Shown: one piece after another, positions 17,468 to 26,782 of the stretch | Layout: each line of letters opens with the position of its first letter | How positions within the stretch are numbered: the stretch's first letter is position 1 | Origin: Halobacteriales archaeon QS_6_71_20 | GTDB taxonomy: Archaea; Halobacteriota; Halobacteria; Halobacteriales; Haloferacaceae | Assembly (NCBI GenBank): GCA_003020945.1 | Contig: PXRU01000032.1 | Span: forward strand, 30,433 to 94,432 | Length of the DNA stretch: 64,000 nt | Direction of reading: 5' to 3' | Made by a program: the position numbers and the translations under genes | The notes under the pieces: generated by a model | The model's input: only the letters and a program-made list of their open reading frames with translations | What the model was told of the DNA's origin: nothing | The model's database searches: none

Positions 17468-18991
17468 ATGATTACATTGACCCGTATGTACTCAGGCCGA
17501 ACTGACAGTTCCGAGCGAGCGGGGCGTTCGACCGGAGTCTCTCGACGACGGTTCGTGGCCACGGCGGGCGCGACGGGTGTCGCCGGGCTCGCCGGCTGCT
17601 CGGGCGGGTCCGACGGAGGGACCACGGGTACGGTGACCGGCGACGGGAGTGATGGCTCCGAGGGGTCGGTGACACTGCAGTGGGCGGCGAGCTCACAGGA
17701 GAAGGACGTGTCCGACCAGATCGTCGAGGCGTTGCGAGACGCGGGGATGCCGGACCGGATCGACATCAGCTTCCTGGCCGGCGGCAACGTCTCCAACGAC
17801 CGCCGGTCGCAGTACAACCGCTGGCTCTCCGCGGACCGTGCGAAGCCCGACCTCCTCCGCATGGACAGCGGATGGACCATCCCGTTCATCGCGCGCGAAC
17901 AGCTCATGAACCTCAGCGAGTCGCTCGGTGACGAGTTCACCACGCGGGTCGGTGAGGACTACTTCGACATGGCCGTCAACACCGCCTCCGACAGGGACGG
18001 TGCGCTGTACGCGCTTCCGCTCTGGGTCGGCCTCCCGACGATGCTCTACCGGAAGGATCTGGTCGAGTCGGCCGGGTACAGTCCGGAAAGCGAGAACTGG
18101 GCCACGGAGTCGATCTCGTGGGAGACGTTCTCCCACGTGACGAGAGACGTCCTCGACGAGAACGACGACCTGGACTACGGGTACACCTTCCAGGCGTCGG
18201 ATTACGAGGGACTCTCCTGCTGTAACTTCAACGAGTTCATGACCAGCTGGGGCGGAGCGTACTTCGGGAACCCCGAGGAGCACCTGTTCGGCCCGGTGGG
18301 GGACCGTCCGGTGACGGTCGACGACCCGCAGGTCGTCGACGCGGTCCGGATGGTCCGCACGTTCATCAACGGGGACGACGACGAGCATTCGCTGGACGGG
18401 TACGCCGGCGACATCTCCCCCGACGCGGTGCTGCAGTGGACGGAGCCTACGTCCGCGAAGCCGTTCACGAACGGAAACGCCGTCATGCTTCGTAACTGGC
18501 CGTACTTCGTGAACGTCAACGGATCGCCCGAGAACTTCGGGGAGGACCTCGGCGTGATGCCGATCCCGTACGGCATGCAGTCGAGCGACGCCGAGTATCC
18601 GTCGACCGGCGGTCCCGTGGCCGCGCTCGGCGGATGGCATCTGGCGGCGAACCCGAACACCGAACACGAGTCCGCGGTCCTCGAAGTGATGAAGGCCGCA
18701 TCGAAGGACAGCTTCAACCTCGCGCTGTTCGACATCCTCGGCCAGATCCCGCCGAAACCCGCGGCCCTCGACCGGGAGGAGGCACGCGACATTCCGGTGA
18801 TGGGACGCTATCTGGACACGCTCAAGGTCGCCGGAGAGAACGCGATCCCGCGGCCGGTGACGTCGGTCTGGCCGGACCAGTCCACACAGATCTATCAGGC
18901 CGTCAACGGAACCCTCGGACAGGAGCAGCCTCCCGAGGCGGCGCTGTCCGATCTCAGCGAGACGCTGACGCAGATCGAGAACAGTCTGTGA
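17468..18991 (+). CDS. Sugar ABC transporter substrate-binding lipoprotein
   Basis: 507 aa. Tat motif SRRRFV followed by AGATGVAGLAGC, lipobox Cys at residue 44; a Gly/Thr-rich linker follows. The mature part has the ordering of MalE-like/cluster B binding proteins (DLLRMDSGW, ALPLWVGLPTMLYRKDLV, NAVMLRNWPYFV, GGWHLAANP). It is followed by two MalF/MalG-type permeases. The start at 17468 fits the TATA at 17419; an internal ATG at 17486 is also possible. Ligand unknown; a sulfated or complex sugar is suggested by the neighbouring sulfatase. Confidence 0.87.
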   Translation: MITLTRMYSGRTDSSERAGRSTGVSRRRFVATAGATGVAGLAGCSGGSDGGTTGTVTGDGSDGSEGSVTLQWAASSQEKDVSDQIVEALRDAGMPDRIDISFLAGGNVSNDRRSQYNRWLSADRAKPDLLRMDSGWTIPFIAREQLMNLSESLGDEFTTRVGEDYFDMAVNTASDRDGALYALPLWVGLPTMLYRKDLVESAGYSPESENWATESISWETFSHVTRDVLDENDDLDYGYTFQASDYEGLSCCNFNEFMTSWGGAYFGNPEEHLFGPVGDRPVTVDDPQVVDAVRMVRTFINGDDDEHSLDGYAGDISPDAVLQWTEPTSAKPFTNGNAVMLRNWPYFVNVNGSPENFGEDLGVMPIPYGMQSSDAEYPSTGGPVAALGGWHLAANPNTEHESAVLEVMKAASKDSFNLALFDILGQIPPKPAALDREEARDIPVMGRYLDTLKVAGENAIPRPVTSVWPDQSTQIYQAVNGTLGQEQPPEAALSDLSETLTQIENSL

Positions 18992-19010
18992 GGCGCCCGA
19001 GCGAGTACCG

Positions 19011-19973
19011 ATGATCCTGAACTACCTCTCGCCGGTCGTCTCCCCGGTCACGTACCGGATCGAGCGTCTGTCGCCGACGCAGTTCGCGTACCTGCTGGTG
19101 CTCCCGGTTCTGTTGATCATGTCGGTCGTCGCGTTCTGGCCGCTGCTCAGGACCTTCGAGATCTCGCTGCACTCGGACCAGCTGACCGGAGCGACGGCGG
19201 TCGGCGAGTTCGTCGGGCTGCGGAACTACGTCGCGTTGTTCTCCGGGGACAGAGCCGCCGTGATGCCACAGCCGTTCCTCAACGTGGAGGAGCCGCTGAG
19301 CAGTAGCCTCATCGTCACCTTCCTGTTCGCCATCGTCAGCGTCGCCATCGAGACGGTACTGGGGTTCGGGCAGGCGATCGTGTTGGATCAGGACTTCCGC
19401 GGTCGACGATGGGTCCGGACGGCGATCCTCATCCCGTGGGCGGTCCCGATCGTCATCCAGGGAATGATCTTCTTTCTCATGTTCTCTCCGGGGATCGGGT
19501 TCGCGGTCGAACCGCTCCACCAGCTGGGACTGTTCTCGCTGACGCCGCTCAACGACACCGGCAGTTCCCTCGCGATCATCGTCGTCGCCGACGTCTGGAA
19601 GACGACGCCGTTCATGGCGCTGCTCATACTCGCCGGGCTCCAGAGCATCGACAGACAGCTCTACGACGTGGCGAGGATGTCGGGCGCGTCCCGGTGGCAG
19701 CAGTTCAAGACGATCACGTTCCCGTTGGTGCTGCCGTCGGTGCTCGTCGCGATGCTGTTCCGCAGCATCGCGGCCCTCCGCGTGTTCGGTCTCATCGAGA
19801 CGGTTTCGAGCTGTAGCACGGTCCCGTCACTGTCGTGTATGGTCGTCTCGACGTTCAACTCACAGCGGTTCGGAACCTCCGCGGCCATCGCCTTCGTGAC
19901 GGCGGGCGTCATCGGGATCGCGGTCTCGATCTACATCGCCAAGTTCGCCAGATCCGAGCGGGGTGCGGTCTGA
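19011..19973 (+). CDS. Sugar ABC transporter permease (MalF/UgpA type)
   Basis: 320 aa with about six membrane helices (LLVLPVLLIMSVVAFWPLL first). The EAA loop reads DVARMSGASRWQQFKTITFPLVLP near residues 218-240, the contact site for the ATPase. It starts 19 bp after the binding-protein stop and ends directly before the second permease gene, so the three are one operon. It would form the heterodimeric channel with the 19974 product. Confidence 0.9.
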   Translation: MILNYLSPVVSPVTYRIERLSPTQFAYLLVLPVLLIMSVVAFWPLLRTFEISLHSDQLTGATAVGEFVGLRNYVALFSGDRAAVMPQPFLNVEEPLSSSLIVTFLFAIVSVAIETVLGFGQAIVLDQDFRGRRWVRTAILIPWAVPIVIQGMIFFLMFSPGIGFAVEPLHQLGLFSLTPLNDTGSSLAIIVVADVWKTTPFMALLILAGLQSIDRQLYDVARMSGASRWQQFKTITFPLVLPSVLVAMLFRSIAALRVFGLIETVSSCSTVPSLSCMVVSTFNSQRFGTSAAIAFVTAGVIGIAVSIYIAKFARSERGAV

Positions 19974-20900
19974 ATGGCCTCCGAGACGTCGTCGGGCGGC
20001 CCGGGACAGAACGTCTTACAGCGGTGGGCCGAGCGGTCCATCCGGAACCCGGAGCGCGTCTACAGGGCGATGTTCTACGTCGCGGCCGTCTTCTTCCTGT
20101 TCACAACCCTGTTCCCGTTCTACTGGCTCGTCGTCCTCGCGGTGACCCCGAACGACCTGATCGTGAACATGGGACTCGCGCCGAGAGGCTTCAACGTCGA
20201 GGCGTTCGTGACGCTGTTCGAGCGGCTGCCGCTCCACCGCTACATGCTGAACAGTTTCATCATCGCGATGATCACGACCTGTATCGTCCTCGTGCTCGGA
20301 AGCCTCGCCGGGTACGCGTTCGGACGGATCGAGTTCAAGGGTCGTCGGCCGCTGATGCTCGCCGTCCTCGCGGTCTCGTATTTCCCGCCCGCGGCGTTCC
20401 TGCTTCCGCTTTTCCGGCTGTTCACCGGCAACGTGAGCCTCTTCGGGGTATCGAGCCCGGTCGTGTTCAACACGCCGGGTGCGCTCGTGACGCCGATGAC
20501 GGCACTGTTCATGCCGCTGTCGATCTTTATCCTGACGACGTTCTACAGTCAGATCCCCGACGGACTCGAGGACGCCGCCCGGGTCGAGGGGACCACTCGG
20601 CTGGGAGCGCTGTTCCGGGTCATCGTGCCCCTCTCGGCGCCGGGCGTCGCCACCGCGGGGATCATGACGTTCATCTCCGTGTACAACGAGTTCTTCTTCT
20701 CGTTTATGATGACCGACGGACAGGTGTCGAACTGGGCGCCGATAGTCTTCGGGATCCTCGGGTACCAGGGGCAGTATTCGCAGTTCTACAACCTCATGGC
20801 GGCCGCGAGCATCGTCGGCGTGTTGCCGGTCGTGATCCTCGTGATCGTCGCACAGGAACGGATCGTCAGCGGGCTGACCTCGGGAGCACTCAAGGAGTGA
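19974..20900 (+). CDS. Sugar ABC transporter permease (MalG/UgpE type)
   Basis: 308 aa, six membrane helices after a 35-residue cytoplasmic start. EAA loop DAARVEGTTRLGALFRVIVP near 198-217. The long first periplasmic loop and FPFYWLVVLAVTPNDLI are typical of MalG-like subunits. It begins one base after the MalF-like stop. No ATPase gene follows within the window, so the importer probably borrows a shared MalK/MsmX-type ATPase encoded elsewhere. Confidence 0.9.
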   Translation: MASETSSGGPGQNVLQRWAERSIRNPERVYRAMFYVAAVFFLFTTLFPFYWLVVLAVTPNDLIVNMGLAPRGFNVEAFVTLFERLPLHRYMLNSFIIAMITTCIVLVLGSLAGYAFGRIEFKGRRPLMLAVLAVSYFPPAAFLLPLFRLFTGNVSLFGVSSPVVFNTPGALVTPMTALFMPLSIFILTTFYSQIPDGLEDAARVEGTTRLGALFRVIVPLSAPGVATAGIMTFISVYNEFFFSFMMTDGQVSNWAPIVFGILGYQGQYSQFYNLMAAASIVGVLPVVILVIVAQERIVSGLTSGALKE

Positions 20901-21281
20901 CGTACTTCGTCGGAGATGCTCCTCGCGGGACGTATCGCCGATTTCAACGGGGTCGAGCGCCGTCTCGCGATACTGGTCGGGGGAGGGGCCTCGTGCGGAC
21001 GGGTCGCGAGCTCGATGACCGGCCTCGGCTGCCGCCAGCAGGCTGGCGGCCAGTTCGAGGTGCTCGTCCGCCGGGTCCCGAATAGTCGCATCCGGGTCCC
21101 GTCGCCTCGACGGCCGCCCGCTTCCCGGTCGGCGGCGACTCCGCGGCCGCGAGGTCGGCGAACTCGTCGGCGTCCTCCGGCTCCGTGGCGGCCGTGTCGT
21201 CCGGGTTCGCGCCCATCATGCTCCGAGCCTCCGTACGCGTGCGGAAGGCGAGTTCGGTCGGCTCCCGGCGCGACGGCGCGC
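20901..21281. other. Intergenic stretch with a possible degraded small ORF
   Basis: About 380 bp between the permease operon and the 3' end of the PAS/GAF regulator. On the minus strand from 21219 an acidic start (MMGANPDDTAATEPEDADEF) is followed, in another frame, by acidic residues (DATIRDPADEHLELAASLL) down to about 20960. This looks like a frameshifted remnant of a small acidic protein with no recognisable family. No promoter-like or palindromic element was noticed. Confidence 0.3.
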
Positions 21282-24200
21282 TCACGCCTCCTCGACCGTC
21301 GGCGTCGAGAACAGCGTCTCGAACACCTTCCGCTGGCCCTTCCGGAGGTGTTGATGGAAGGTCGGCGCAGCGACGCCGATCGACTCGGCGACCTCCTCGC
21401 CGGTCCTGTCCCGGGGCCACTCGAAGAACCCGGAGTGGTGGGCGACCTCAAGCGCGGTCCGCTGGCGGTCGGTGAGCGCCGTCACGAGGCTCCGACCGAC
21501 CGTGTCCGTGTCGTGTCTGTCGGGGGAGATCTGCCGACGACGGAGCATCTCGGCCGGGGAGTACACCTCCCGGATCCGCTTCACCAGCTCCCGGACATCG
21601 GCGGTGGGCGGGAGACGGACCGACATCTCGAGGGTTCCGTCCTCGATCACCGCCCTGTGGACGTGGCCGCCCCGGGAGGCGATCGCCGAGACGATCGGCG
21701 GGCTGGAGACGCGGAGCTCGAAGCGAACCGGGTCGCCGTCGGACTGTGCGGTGAGCTCCTCCCAGTTGGGGTGCGTCTCGACGTTCTCGGCCATCGCGTC
21801 GAACGTCGCCGCCGACGCGGTCCCGTACAGCAGATGTTCGTCGTCGCCGACGGCGACCGTGTTCTCGAAGAGCATCTTGCCGTCGATGTCGCCGAAGCCG
21901 TCGATCGGCTCGAAGACGTTCTCACACCGGATGTCGACCTCGACCAGCTCGTCGCTCATCAGCGCCTGTTTCCGGTCGGCCGCGGCGATCGCGTGGCCGG
22001 CGACCTCGCCGAGCTGTGCGATCATCCGCCGCTCCTGCGGGGCGAACGCGTTCGGTCGCTCCGTGTACACGTTCAACACCGCGTACACCGTCCCTTCGTG
22101 GACGATCGGTACCGCGGCCGACGCGCGGAAGCCGTACTCCTCGATCGTAGACCGCCACGGGTCGTGGCGGTCGTCGGCCCGGATGTCCGTCGCGACCTGC
22201 ACCTCCCCGGTTCTGAAGGCCCGCCCCGTGGGACCGTTGCCGCGCTCGTCGTCCGGGTCGAAGGTGATCGACACGTCGTCGAGGTAGCCCTCGACGCCGG
22301 CCTGCGCCTGCGGCGTCACCCGCCGTGACCCGGTTTCGACCTCGCCGATCCACGCGAACGAGTACGAGTCCGTCTCGGCGAGCCGCTCGCAGACGGTCGC
22401 CTCGATCTCCGCGCGCGTCGACTGGTCGATGACGGCGGTGGTGACGTCCCGGACTACCTGGTTGAGGCTGTTCACCGCGGCCAGCTGCTGTCGCTGCTGG
22501 ACGAGCTGGTGTTCCCGCTGGTGTCGTTCGATCGCCGCCGCGAGCACGTTCGCGACCGACTGGAGGAACGTGGCGTCGTGGTCGGAGAACTCCCTGCGGT
22601 CGGGGTCGTGCGTCCCGAGGATCCCCCAGGGGTCGGACTCGGGACCGATCACCGTGCTGATCCCGCTGGTGACGTCGTGGCTGGTGAGCAGTTCCGGGCC
22701 GCTGAACCGGCGTTCCGTCCCGAGGTCCTCGACGATGACCGGCCCGTCGGTCGCCAGCGTGTGGGCCGCCTGGGAGTCCTCGTCGACGGCCGATACCGTC
22801 GCCTCGCCGACGATCCCGTCGTCCCAGCCCACGCCCTGGCGGAGGTGAAGCCGGTCGTCGTCGACGTCCAGATCCAACACCTTACAGTACTCGGTGTCGA
22901 GCGTCTCCGAGACGAGCTCCACGGCCTCGCCCAGCAGCGCGTCCAGGTTCAGGTCCTCCAGCGCCCGTCGCCCGAGCTCCGAGATCGCCGCCTGTTGGCT
23001 GACCCGGCTCCGGAGCTCCCGCTCGCGGCGCACTCGCTCGGTGATCTCCTGAGACATGCCGAGCGCGGCGAACACCTCGCCGTCGTCGTCGCGGACCGGC
23101 GCGAAGCGGTACTGGTAGATCCGGTCGTCGACCGAGTCGACGAACTCCGTCGACTCGCCGTCCAGCGCCGTCTCGTAGCCGGGGATCACCACGTCCGCGA
23201 TCCGGTCGGGGAGCGAGTCGGAGAGCGGCTCGCCCTCGAACACCGGCCGGGAGAGTCCGGTGTCGCCCTCCAACGAGCCGCCGAACGTCGTGTAGCGAAG
23301 CTCCTCGTCGACGAGCGCGACGACCCCGTTGGGGAAGTGTTCCGTGATCGCCCGGAGCCTGCTCTCCTTCCGGCGGAGCTCCGTCTCGCGCTCCCGTCGT
23401 TCGGTGACGGCCCTGAAGTACACCGAGATCCCCGTCTCCGAGGGGTAGATGTTGCTCTCGAACCACTCTTCGGCCGGTTCGAAGTAGCTCTCGACGACGA
23501 CCGGCGCCTGGCGCTCTCGGGCCTCTAGAAGCCCCGCCTCGAGTTCGGGCGCCAGGTCGACCGCCTCGCGGACGTTCCGACCCACCGTCGCGAACCGGTC
23601 CAGCCCGAGCAGCGACGTCGCGCGGTCGTTGATGAACGTGAACCGGAGCTCGTCGTCGAGGGCGTAGAAGCCGTCCGAGATCCGGTCGAACACCTCGTCG
23701 AGTTCGGCGCCGAGCTCGTGGCCCGGGCGGCCCCGCCCCGACCTTCCGGGCCGCCTCCGTGCGTCCCGTCCGATGCCGGTGAAGCCGTCCAGCTCCCCGT
23801 CCTCGTCGTGCAGGGGCCCGCACGTGAACTCGTACGGGATCTCCGCCCCGTCGGCCGTCACCAGCGGGAGCTCGAACGTCACGCTCTCCGGCCGGTCGGT
23901 GACGCGCTCCATGACGGCCCGGACCTCCGATCTGGCGGGTTCAGGGACCAGCTCGTCGGGTCGCATCCCCTCGATCTCCGCGTCCGTGTACCCCGTCACC
24001 TCGGCGAGTCGGTCGTTCCACCGGACGAGCTCGCCGTCGGCGTCGAACGTGTACACGAGGTCGCGCCGGGAGTCGAACTGACCGATGTCGAGGCCGCGTC
24101 CTCCGGCGGGATCTGCCTCGGCCGCGCGACGGTCGGTCAGGTCGCGGAGGACCGCCGTGTAGCCGACCACGTCGCCGTCCGTCCGGACGGCCGAGACCGT

Positions 24201-24770
24201 GACGGCCGCCCGGAAGCGCGAGCCGTCCGGGCGCAGTCGTCGCCCCTCCTCCCGGACGGTCCCCAGTTCGGCGGCCGCGCGCAGCGTTCGCTCGGTGACT
24301 CCCTCGTCCCGGTCGGCGGGCGTGTGGAACCGGGAGAAGTGTCCGCCGACGACTGTTCCGGCGTCGTCGCTCTCGTCCCACCCGTCGGCGGCGTTCCACG
24401 CTCGGACGGTGCCGCCGGGGTCGAGCGCGAGCACCGCGTACTCCTCGGCCGTCTCGACCAGCGCCCGGAGCTGTCGGTCGCGAACGGCCCCCCTCCCCGA
24501 CGTCGTGGTGTCGGCGCCGTCGTCCGCCCGAGCCGTGTCGCCGACGCCGGCGCCGTCGCCGGACGGAGGTCGCCACCAGACGCGGGCGTTCGCGCCCACC
24601 TTCTTCGTCCGGAGTCGGCCCGCCTCGACGAGTCGCTCCAGGCGTGCGTAGGCGGTTCGGCGACCGACGCCCAGTTCCTCGGCCACCTCCGGCGTCGTTC
24701 TCGGCTCCCCCGACTCGACGAACGGCCGTATCGTCTCCCGGAGCGACTCCCCTGGCGTGTTCCCTCGCAT
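21282..24770 (-). CDS. Multi-domain PAS/GAF regulator with bacterio-opsin activator HTH
   Basis: 1162 aa from the ATG at 24770 (MRGNTPGES). Order as read: an N-terminal winged helix (about 10-70, TTPEVAEELGVGRRTAYARL), four PAS-like domains to about residue 590 (for example DLVYTFDADGELVRWNDR, EVTGYTDAEIEGM), two GAF domains (SELGRRALEDLNLDALLG; AVPIVHEGTVYAVLNVYTE), a bacterio-opsin-activator sensor segment and a C-terminal HTH_10 (about 1085-1145, FEWPRDRTGEEVAESIGVAAPTFHQHL split at the turn). It lacks a kinase domain, so signals on redox, light or ligands are probably passed straight to DNA. HTH domains at both ends are unusual. Targets are unknown; it is not obviously linked to its neighbours. 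Confidence 0.85.
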   Translation of the reverse strand: MRGNTPGESLRETIRPFVESGEPRTTPEVAEELGVGRRTAYARLERLVEAGRLRTKKVGANARVWWRPPSGDGAGVGDTARADDGADTTTSGRGAVRDRQLRALVETAEEYAVLALDPGGTVRAWNAADGWDESDDAGTVVGGHFSRFHTPADRDEGVTERTLRAAAELGTVREEGRRLRPDGSRFRAAVTVSAVRTDGDVVGYTAVLRDLTDRRAAEADPAGGRGLDIGQFDSRRDLVYTFDADGELVRWNDRLAEVTGYTDAEIEGMRPDELVPEPARSEVRAVMERVTDRPESVTFELPLVTADGAEIPYEFTCGPLHDEDGELDGFTGIGRDARRRPGRSGRGRPGHELGAELDEVFDRISDGFYALDDELRFTFINDRATSLLGLDRFATVGRNVREAVDLAPELEAGLLEARERQAPVVVESYFEPAEEWFESNIYPSETGISVYFRAVTERRERETELRRKESRLRAITEHFPNGVVALVDEELRYTTFGGSLEGDTGLSRPVFEGEPLSDSLPDRIADVVIPGYETALDGESTEFVDSVDDRIYQYRFAPVRDDDGEVFAALGMSQEITERVRRERELRSRVSQQAAISELGRRALEDLNLDALLGEAVELVSETLDTEYCKVLDLDVDDDRLHLRQGVGWDDGIVGEATVSAVDEDSQAAHTLATDGPVIVEDLGTERRFSGPELLTSHDVTSGISTVIGPESDPWGILGTHDPDRREFSDHDATFLQSVANVLAAAIERHQREHQLVQQRQQLAAVNSLNQVVRDVTTAVIDQSTRAEIEATVCERLAETDSYSFAWIGEVETGSRRVTPQAQAGVEGYLDDVSITFDPDDERGNGPTGRAFRTGEVQVATDIRADDRHDPWRSTIEEYGFRASAAVPIVHEGTVYAVLNVYTERPNAFAPQERRMIAQLGEVAGHAIAAADRKQALMSDELVEVDIRCENVFEPIDGFGDIDGKMLFENTVAVGDDEHLLYGTASAATFDAMAENVETHPNWEELTAQSDGDPVRFELRVSSPPIVSAIASRGGHVHRAVIEDGTLEMSVRLPPTADVRELVKRIREVYSPAEMLRRRQISPDRHDTDTVGRSLVTALTDRQRTALEVAHHSGFFEWPRDRTGEEVAESIGVAAPTFHQHLRKGQRKVFETLFSTPTVEEA

Positions 24771-25000
24771 GGGATCGGCCTGCGCCGTCCGGGACAAAGA
24801 CAGTTCCGTCGACGGAACTCAATTCGGCGAGAGCGTGACGGAATCCGGTAGCCAATCGCGAACCGACCGGCCGGATCGCCCGGGGACGTTCAGGTGTCCC
24901 AGATCGGAGAAGCCCGACCGTACCCCCTAAACAGTTTTACTACACGCTCATGCACGCTTGGCGCCACGAACACCTACCGGCCTAGCCCGGAACACCCACA

Positions 25001-25315
25001 ATGACCCCGACTAACGTCGATATAGCCGAGGATTACACGGTAACGACCGATCTACCCGCCGGAGAGCGGTACGAGCTCCTCGAATCCGACCGGCGCCGGA
25101 TCGCGCTTCGCGTCCTGAAGCGGCGTCGGTCGCCCGTCGAGCTCTCGACCGTCGCCGAGGCCGTCGCCTCCTCCGAGGAGGGGGTCGACGCCCGCGACGA
25201 CGAGGCGGTGTCGCACGTGGCCGTCTCGCTTCACCACCGCCATCTCCCGAAGATGGACGATCTCGGCGTGATCGACTACGACCCCCGGTCGAACCGGGTC
25301 ACCGAGGTGTGGTGA
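25001..25315 (+). CDS. DUF7344-type small winged-helix protein
   Basis: 104 aa. The pattern LLESDRRRIALRVLKRR, ELSTVAEAVAS, VSLHHRHLPKMDDLGVIDYDPRSNRV is the haloarchaeal DUF7344 winged-helix domain: a predicted DNA-binding or protein-interaction module of about 80 residues. The start follows a weak TATA-like GTTTTACTA about 65 bp upstream. Divergent from the PAS/GAF regulator, with which it may share a control region of about 230 bp. No specific target can be inferred. Confidence 0.75.
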   Translation: MTPTNVDIAEDYTVTTDLPAGERYELLESDRRRIALRVLKRRRSPVELSTVAEAVASSEEGVDARDDEAVSHVAVSLHHRHLPKMDDLGVIDYDPRSNRVTEVW

Positions 25316-25596
25316 TCTCGCGCGGGTCGCGTCGTCGCGGCCCGCCCGGGTGAGCCCGGGACCCCGGAGCGGCGACGGAGCGGCCCGACCCGAAGCCCGT
25401 CCGTGCCGCCCGGACGGAGTGCGGGACCGCGTCGGCGTCCGCACGGCCGTGGCATGTGATCGACCGTCGCTCTCGCCAAGGCGCGGTCCCGTTCTCCGCC
25501 GCTCCGTCCGAGCCGGCGCCCCGGTCCGCGGTCCCCGACGGGGCGTGTGCCCTCCGGACGGTCGTTCCGACCTCGCCGGCGAACCGAGTCGGAGCG

Positions 25597-25809
25597 TCAA
25601 TCGAACCGACAGACGACGGCGTCCTCGACGCGAACCGTGCTCGACTCGTCACCCGACTCCCGCTCGCGCGGGTCGGCGGTCGCCACGTCCTCGCCCGAGA
25701 GCAGATCCGTCGACACGACCCGCCCGTCGAGGGCGACCGTCGCGGGCTCGTCGCCGAAGTTGAGCACGACCGCGAGACGTTCCGCCTCGGTCGCGCGGAC
25801 GACCGCCGT
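25597..25809 (-). pseudogene. Orphan C-terminal fragment of a GH13-type glucosidase/amylase
   Basis: About 70 residues (AVVRATEAERLAVVLNFGDE, then ATVALDGRVVSTDLLSGEDV, ending VRVEDAVVCRFD) read like the C-terminal beta-sandwich of alpha-amylase/alpha-glucosidase family enzymes. The upstream minus-strand sequence is Arg/Pro-rich and lacks the TIM barrel, so this is a leftover of a deleted gene. Assignment rests on pattern only; the fragment could belong to another glycosidase. Confidence 0.45.
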
Positions 25810-25993
25810 CCGCGTCCGGGTCGGAGGACTCGGGCGACACCCGAGTCGGCGAACCGCCGACACCGGCGACCGGCCCCGGGTCGTCCGGGCGTCCGTGGGC
25901 CACCCGGCACCCGGGGACACGTTGTCGCGTCCGCGTTCAGGAGGAGGAGACTGATGAGCGCTCGGTTCGGGCCGGGCGGGCGAACGGGCACAG

Positions 25994-26554
25994 TCACTCG
26001 ACGGCCCGCTGGAGCCCGATCCAGTTCACGACGGTGCCGCCGTCGTCCGTCACGGGGACGATCGACACCCGGTTGCGGAACGTCGTCCCGTCCGCGCGGT
26101 AGTTCGTCAGCGTGACCGTCGCCCGGTTCCACGCCGACAGCGCCGCGGCCAGCGTCGCGACCGGCTCCGACTCCGTCGCCTCCCCCTGCAACAGTCGGAG
26201 GTTGTGACCCCGAAGCTCGTCGAGCGCGTAGCCCGTCAGCTCCCGGAACGTCCGGTCGGCGTACACCAGGGGGTTGTCCGCGTACGCCGGCCCGGTCAGC
26301 GTGATCCCCAACGGCGAGCCGTCGAGTACCCGTATCCGCCGGATCAGCGCCCGCTCGCGGCCGCCGATGCCGCCGCGGTCGTTGTCGAGGTCGTCGAAGT
26401 CGCCGAAGTCGTCGTCGGGAGCGGGCTCGCCGTCCGCGAGCCGTGTCGCCCGGCCGGCGTCGTACTCGTCGGCGTCGAGCACCGACGGGAAGCGCGCGCG
26501 GAAGCGCTCGTCGTCGAGGCGAAGCAGGTCGGCGATCTCGTCGCGTGAGGCCAT
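25994..26554 (-). CDS. LOV-like PAS sensor lacking the photoactive cysteine
   Basis: 186 aa from the ATG at 26554. An acidic N-terminal part of about 65 residues precedes one PAS domain of LOV type (about 75-186). The flavin-site consensus GRNCRFLQG appears as GHNLRLLQG at 116-124, so the adduct-forming Cys is Leu119. Other flavin-contacting positions look kept: NYRADG (Asn151), FRN (Asn161) and the C-terminal Gln in WIGLQ (Gln182). There is no output domain, so it probably signals by interaction. It may respond to light through flavin reduction, or be a redox or flavin sensor. Neighbours give no pathway. Confidence 0.78.
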   Translation of the reverse strand: MASRDEIADLLRLDDERFRARFPSVLDADEYDAGRATRLADGEPAPDDDFGDFDDLDNDRGGIGGRERALIRRIRVLDGSPLGITLTGPAYADNPLVYADRTFRELTGYALDELRGHNLRLLQGEATESEPVATLAAALSAWNRATVTLTNYRADGTTFRNRVSIVPVTDDGGTVVNWIGLQRAVE

Positions 26555-26782
26555 CGGGTCCGAGGCCCCGTCGGGACGCCGGCGCAAAACCACTGTCGGC
26601 GTCGGAGGTCGCCGTGTTTCTCGCACCTCTCGAACCTCTGTCCCCGCCGTACCTCTCGCACGTCCGTCGCGCCCTTCGCATCTGCCGAGCCTGGCGTCTG
26701 CTGCGTTTCTCACACGCCCGCCGCGCTCTCCGCGCCCGCCCGCGTCCGAAGGTTGAAACGCCGACCCGGCGTTCCGTGCGGT

